Source: Eimeria necatrix (taxonomy: Eukaryota; Apicomplexa; Conoidasida; Eucoccidiorida; Eimeriidae). Taken from it: a stretch of 10,000 bases of DNA. The notes under the pieces are model-generated. The model saw nothing but the letters and a program-made list of their open reading frames with translations. It was not told the origin of the DNA and did no database searches. Positions 7,575-10,000 of the stretch are shown in pieces. Positions within the stretch are counted from its first letter, which is position 1. Each line of letters begins with the position of its first letter. A program made the position numbers and the translations under genes. The stretch spans positions 1 to 10,000 of the forward strand of contig NW_013654490.1 of the NCBI RefSeq assembly GCF_000499385.1, read 5' to 3'.

Positions 7575-7775
7575 GGAAGGCGGTGCAGCATCAGCACGCG
7601 GGACGAGCAGCAGCAGCAGGACCTGCATTTAGTGGCAGCAACAGGAGAAATCAAACCCTGGCAACAAAATTGTCCCTTTGCCGAGCCCCCCAGGGGCCGA
7701 CACCTAAACCCTAAACCCTAAACCCTAAACCCTAAACCCTAAACCCTAAACCCTAAACCCTAAACCCTAGCCCAC
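7526..7775 (-). other. Possible intron containing the longest telomere-like array
   Basis: On the coding strand, donor GTGGGC starts at 7775 after CTCTC, and an acceptor CTGTGTCTGCTGCAG ends at 7526. Both fit phase 2, so splicing would join ...SRIL-S to EGRLQQLRD and fuse the exons to the right with the large frame to the left. The 250-bp intron would hold nine TTTAGGG units in sense orientation and a sense-strand TGC run. The acceptor is good and the donor is weak. The alternative is that the upstream gene stops inside the array at 7762-7760, and 7526-7705 is the intergenic or leader region of a separate gene. Confidence 0.4.
7706..7768 (+). repeat. Telomere-like array, AAACCCT orientation, 9 exact units
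   Basis: Sixty-three bases of exact AAACCCT, the longest of the four arrays, preceded by CCT and followed by AG. Since 7 is not a multiple of 3, this repeat has a stop codon in all six frames within any 21-base span. The minus-strand frame entering from the right ends in it at TAG (7762-7760). Confidence 0.97.
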
Positions 7776-7877
7776 GAGAGGATGCGGGAGGCCTCAGCAG
7801 CTGTCAGAGCAACGCCGCATTGCAGGCCCGTGGCGGAAGCAAGTAGAAACAGGTCACTGATGCCCCCCTCATTGAAC

Positions 7878-7917
<40 letters not shown>

Positions 7918-7991
7918 AGCAAGGCAAATGCTGCGCGGCCAACGGGTGCCGCAGCAGCACGACGGGCACTGGGTGCAACGCGCCCAGTAGC
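7760..7991 (-). CDS. Exon of unrecognised Leu-rich protein; last exon or next-to-last
   Basis: Starts right after acceptor TTTTGCTGCTGCAG (AG at 7993-7992) and continues the frame of the exon at 8228-8682. It encodes LLGALHPVPVVLLRHPLAAQ, a Ser run, then KFNEGGISDLFLLASATGLQ and CGVALTAAEASRILS. Read to the end, the last residues Ala-Arg-Val and the TAG stop (7762-7760) come from the TTTAGGG array. If the donor at 7775 is used instead, the exon ends at 7776 after the first two bases of the Ser codon. The unique part resembles, in pattern only, the helical segment LLLQAATDCGVSFALQQLLL of the upstream exon. No family is assigned. Confidence 0.55.
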
Positions 7992-8227
7992 CTGCAGCAG
8001 CAAAACAGCAGCAAAAATGAATTAATTAATTTCCTTAATCTTCCGAGACATTGTTTGGAATTTGGTGGCAAGAAATAATGGAAGAGACCCACTGCTGCTG
8101 CTGCTGCTGCAGTTGCCACCGCTGCTGCTGCTGCTGCTGCTGCTGCAGTTAGTTCTGCTGCAGCTGCTCTCCACAGCCGCGTCGCTTAGTTGCAGCAGCA
8201 GCAGGCAGCAGAGCAGCAGCAGCTCAC
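7992..8227 (-). other. Intron, 236 bp, GT-AG, phase 2
   Basis: The coding strand reads TACTG|GTGAGCTGCTG at the donor (GT at 8227-8226) and ends in a T-rich tract, CATTTTTGCTGCTGTTTTG, then CTGCAG|G (AG at 7993-7992). The exon phases agree: TG from the left exon plus G from the right gives TGG (Trp). Without splicing the upstream frame stops at once, TGA at 8226-8224, inside the donor. The interior is part CTG repeats and part AT-rich (ATTAATTAATT), unlike the exons. Confidence 0.62.
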
Positions 8228-8394
8228 CAGTAGAAGCGAAGCAGTGGGTGCGGCTGCTGCTGCTGCTGCTGCTGCAGCAGCTGCTGCGCATCCGCATAAG
8301 ACAGGCGGCAGCAGACAAAGACACTCAGAAGCTCCAGCGCGATTCCCCCCTTAAGCTCCTCAGCTGCAGCTGTTGCATCCTCCGTCGCTGCTGC

Positions 8395-8444
<50 letters not shown>

Positions 8445-8553
8445 TTGCTGCCAGCGGCAGCACCCGCAGCAGCCGCCGCTCCATGAGGGTCACTTGGTCC
8501 AGGCCTTTGCCGTTAAGGATCGTTTGCGGGCCCATGACTCTCAGGCCCACCAC

Positions 8554-8616
<63 letters not shown>

Positions 8617-8682
8617 AGCCTGCAGCAGGTCCGCCAGACTGCATAACTCCACCCACGACGGCTCGTAGAAGAGACTCCTGAG
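8228..8682 (-). CDS. Exon of unrecognised Leu-rich protein with Gln and Ala runs
   Basis: Begins LRSLFYEPSWVELCSLADLL after the acceptor at 8683 and continues with a long Gln run, then VVGLRVMGPQTILNGKGL, DQVTLMERRLLRVLPLA, an Ala-rich run and IALELLSVFVCCRLSYADAQ. The unique islands have an amphipathic, leucine-rich helical look and conserved-type spacing, so this is believable coding sequence. It lies in phase with its neighbours on both sides after splicing. No catalytic motif is visible. Confidence 0.65.
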
Positions 8683-8722
8683 CTGCAGAGGAGAGAGACC
8701 GCAGTCGCACAGGAAGTGCACG

Positions 8723-8760
<38 letters not shown>

Positions 8761-8793
8761 CCAACAGCAGCAGCAGCAGCAGCAGGATCTCAC
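8683..8793 (-). other. Intron, 111 bp, hidden in an open reading frame
   Basis: Donor GTGAGA at 8793-8788 follows GGATG, and the acceptor CGGTCTCTCTCCTCTGCAG (AG at 8684-8683) has a strong pyrimidine tract. Both ends are phase 0. The length is 37 codons with no stop, so the frame stays open if unspliced, but it would then encode about 20 Cys in two blocks split by Trp. Removing it joins ...QQTGWM to LRSLFYEPSW. The interior is a sense-strand CTG/TGC array. Confidence 0.65.
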
Positions 8794-9481
8794 CATCCAG
8801 CCAGTTTGCTGCAGCGCGGCCTGCAGCTGCAGCAAGGTCATTTGCAGCTCTGGGCTAAGGGTCTCCGCCGTCAGCAGCAGCTGCTGCAGGGCAAAGGAGA
8901 CACCGCAGTCCGTTGCTGCCTGCAGCAGCAAGCTCGCGAACTCCCTGCTGCTGTCTGTGCTGCTGCGCTTTGCCTGCTGCTGCTGCTGCAGCAGCAGCAG
9001 TGCAGCCCCACTGCGGCTGCTGCAGCACCTGCTGCTGCTTATGCTTTGCTGCGCGCATGCAAGGCGGACCTCAAGGGAGTCCTGAAGCGGAAAGGACGGA
9101 GACAACTTTGCTGCTGCTGCTGCTGCTTCGGGCTGCTGCAGCTTGCTGCAGGCCAAAGGCAGCAGCAGCGGCAGCTGCTGCTGCTGCTCCAAGTCCCTCT
9201 TGTGGATAGCCCTCACAGCAGCGAGCGCAGCGCGCCCCAAAGGAAGCAGCTCTGGGCGACTAGCAGCAGAATCCCACGCTGCAGCAGCAGCTGCTGCTGC
9301 AGGAACAGTTGCTGCTGCTTCTGCTGCTGCAGAAACAGCTGCTGCTGCTGCTGGTGGCTGCAGTAAGCCGCGCAGCGGCACTCCAGCGGCGAGCCAAAGA
9401 GCTGCAGCAGCAAAAGAAATGTCCAGAGACGGTGCCCATATAGCTGAAACAGACTCAGTAGCTGCTGCTGCTGCTGCTGCG

Positions 9482-9524
<43 letters not shown>

Positions 9525-9644
9525 ACTGGCATCCCCGCAAGCGGTTTTCCAAAACTCTTGAAGCTGCCTCTTCTGCCAACGAGATGCGACACTGCATGCA
9601 GCACGCCGTGCCACAGTCGCTGCTGCCGTTGCTGCTGCTGCTGT

Positions 9645-9677
<33 letters not shown>

Positions 9678-10000
9678 CTTCAGCGCTGTTAGCGCCGCTG
9701 CTGCTGCTGTCGCTGGCGCCTGTGGGAGATTTGCTGCTGACGGGAGGGGGCAGGCAAAGGAAGACCGAAGTGGACACGCCCGCGGTTCGGCGCTGCTGCA
9801 GCTGCTGCAGCAGCGGCAGCTGCTGCTGCTGCTGCTGCTGCTGCAGCTGCTGCTGCAGCTCAAGAACCGCAGCTACGCCCGCACAAAATGCCCTCAGCTC
9901 CTCAGCAAGCCGCAGGGCCCCACACTTTGAGGGGGGGGCGAATGGCAGCAGCACCACTACGTTGGATGCCACCTGGACATTGCTGCTGCTGCTGCTGCTG
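8794..10000 (-). CDS. 5'-truncated exon of unrecognised Leu-rich protein with Ser, Gln and Ala runs
   Basis: Open to the right window edge. The codon at 9972 is GTG, not ATG; the frame continues upstream as a Ser run followed by NVQVASNVVVLLPF, so the true start lies outside. Unique islands in order are LRLAEELRAFCAGVAAVL, VSTSVFLCLPPPVSS, CRISLAEEAASRVLENRLRG, IWAPSLDISFAAAALWLAAG, ALAAVRAIHKRDLE, PLQDSLEVRLACAQQS and FASLLLQAATDCGVSFALQ, separated by Ser, Gln and Ala runs. The pattern suggests alpha-helical repeats, loosely like the helical arrays of organellar RNA-binding proteins common in Apicomplexa. That resemblance is weak, and no RAP domain or other named domain was identified. The exon ends at GGATG|GTGAGA. 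Confidence 0.68.

Noticed and set aside
7239..7628. Minus-strand frame with a signal-peptide-like start (MQVLLLLLVPRADA)
   Set aside because: The Leu run is a CTG repeat and the frame conflicts with the better-supported frame from 7525. I found no donor of the right phase to join it there. It could be an upstream ORF if the two-gene model is correct.
7706..7768. True chromosome end
   Set aside because: Gene-like sequence continues on both sides; all four arrays are short and internal.
8224..9972. A single uninterrupted 582-residue protein starting at 9972
   Set aside because: The codon at 9972 is GTG with the frame open upstream to the edge, the stop at 8224 lies inside a GTGAGC donor, and the internal poly-Cys block has intron ends.

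Overview
The window reads as nuclear DNA of an apicomplexan coccidian, most likely an Eimeria species. Two things point there. There are dozens of (CAG)n/(CTG)n arrays, many read as long homopolymeric Gln, Ala or Ser runs inside genes. There are also four internal TTTAGGG/AAACCCT telomere-like arrays. This combination is the known signature of the repeat-rich segments of Eimeria chromosomes. The genus is an inference from composition and from one recognisable gene; no rRNA or marker locus is present.

All supported genes lie on the minus strand. (1) At the left edge (39-398) is the first coding exon of a canonical eIF4A-type DEAD-box RNA helicase. It has a polyglutamine insertion after its start and ends at an apparent splice donor, so the rest lies outside the window. 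(2) Positions 399-3135 are non-coding. The part nearest the helicase (399-1151) holds several CTG arrays. The middle (about 1440-2690) is more AT-rich and holds seven copies of a GTGTACGTACAC palindrome, several TGCATGCA sites and three telomere-like arrays. The part nearest the next gene (about 2700-3135) is again CAG/CTG-rich. (3) 3136-7525 is a very long minus-strand reading frame, mostly Gln/Ala/Ser runs separated by short unique islands. Two islands look like SUMO-interacting motifs. (4) 7526-10000 holds further minus-strand exons of an unrecognised, leucine-rich, probably helical protein that starts beyond the right edge.

The main structural reading is that (CAG)n on the sense strand tends to be exonic, while (CTG)n on the sense strand tends to sit in introns just after the donor. 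Because CAG/CTG arrays contain no stop codon in any of the six frames, introns made of them leave reading frames open and look like poly-Cys or poly-Leu coding. Two phase-matched GT-AG introns (8683-8793 and 7992-8227) and the helicase intron fit this. A third, weaker one (7526-7775) would hold the longest telomere-like array and would join items 3 and 4 into a single gene. Otherwise the telomere-like array itself supplies the stop codon of the upstream gene.

No RNA gene, transposon, CRISPR array or bacterial-type system was seen. No function is assigned to the two large unrecognised coding blocks.
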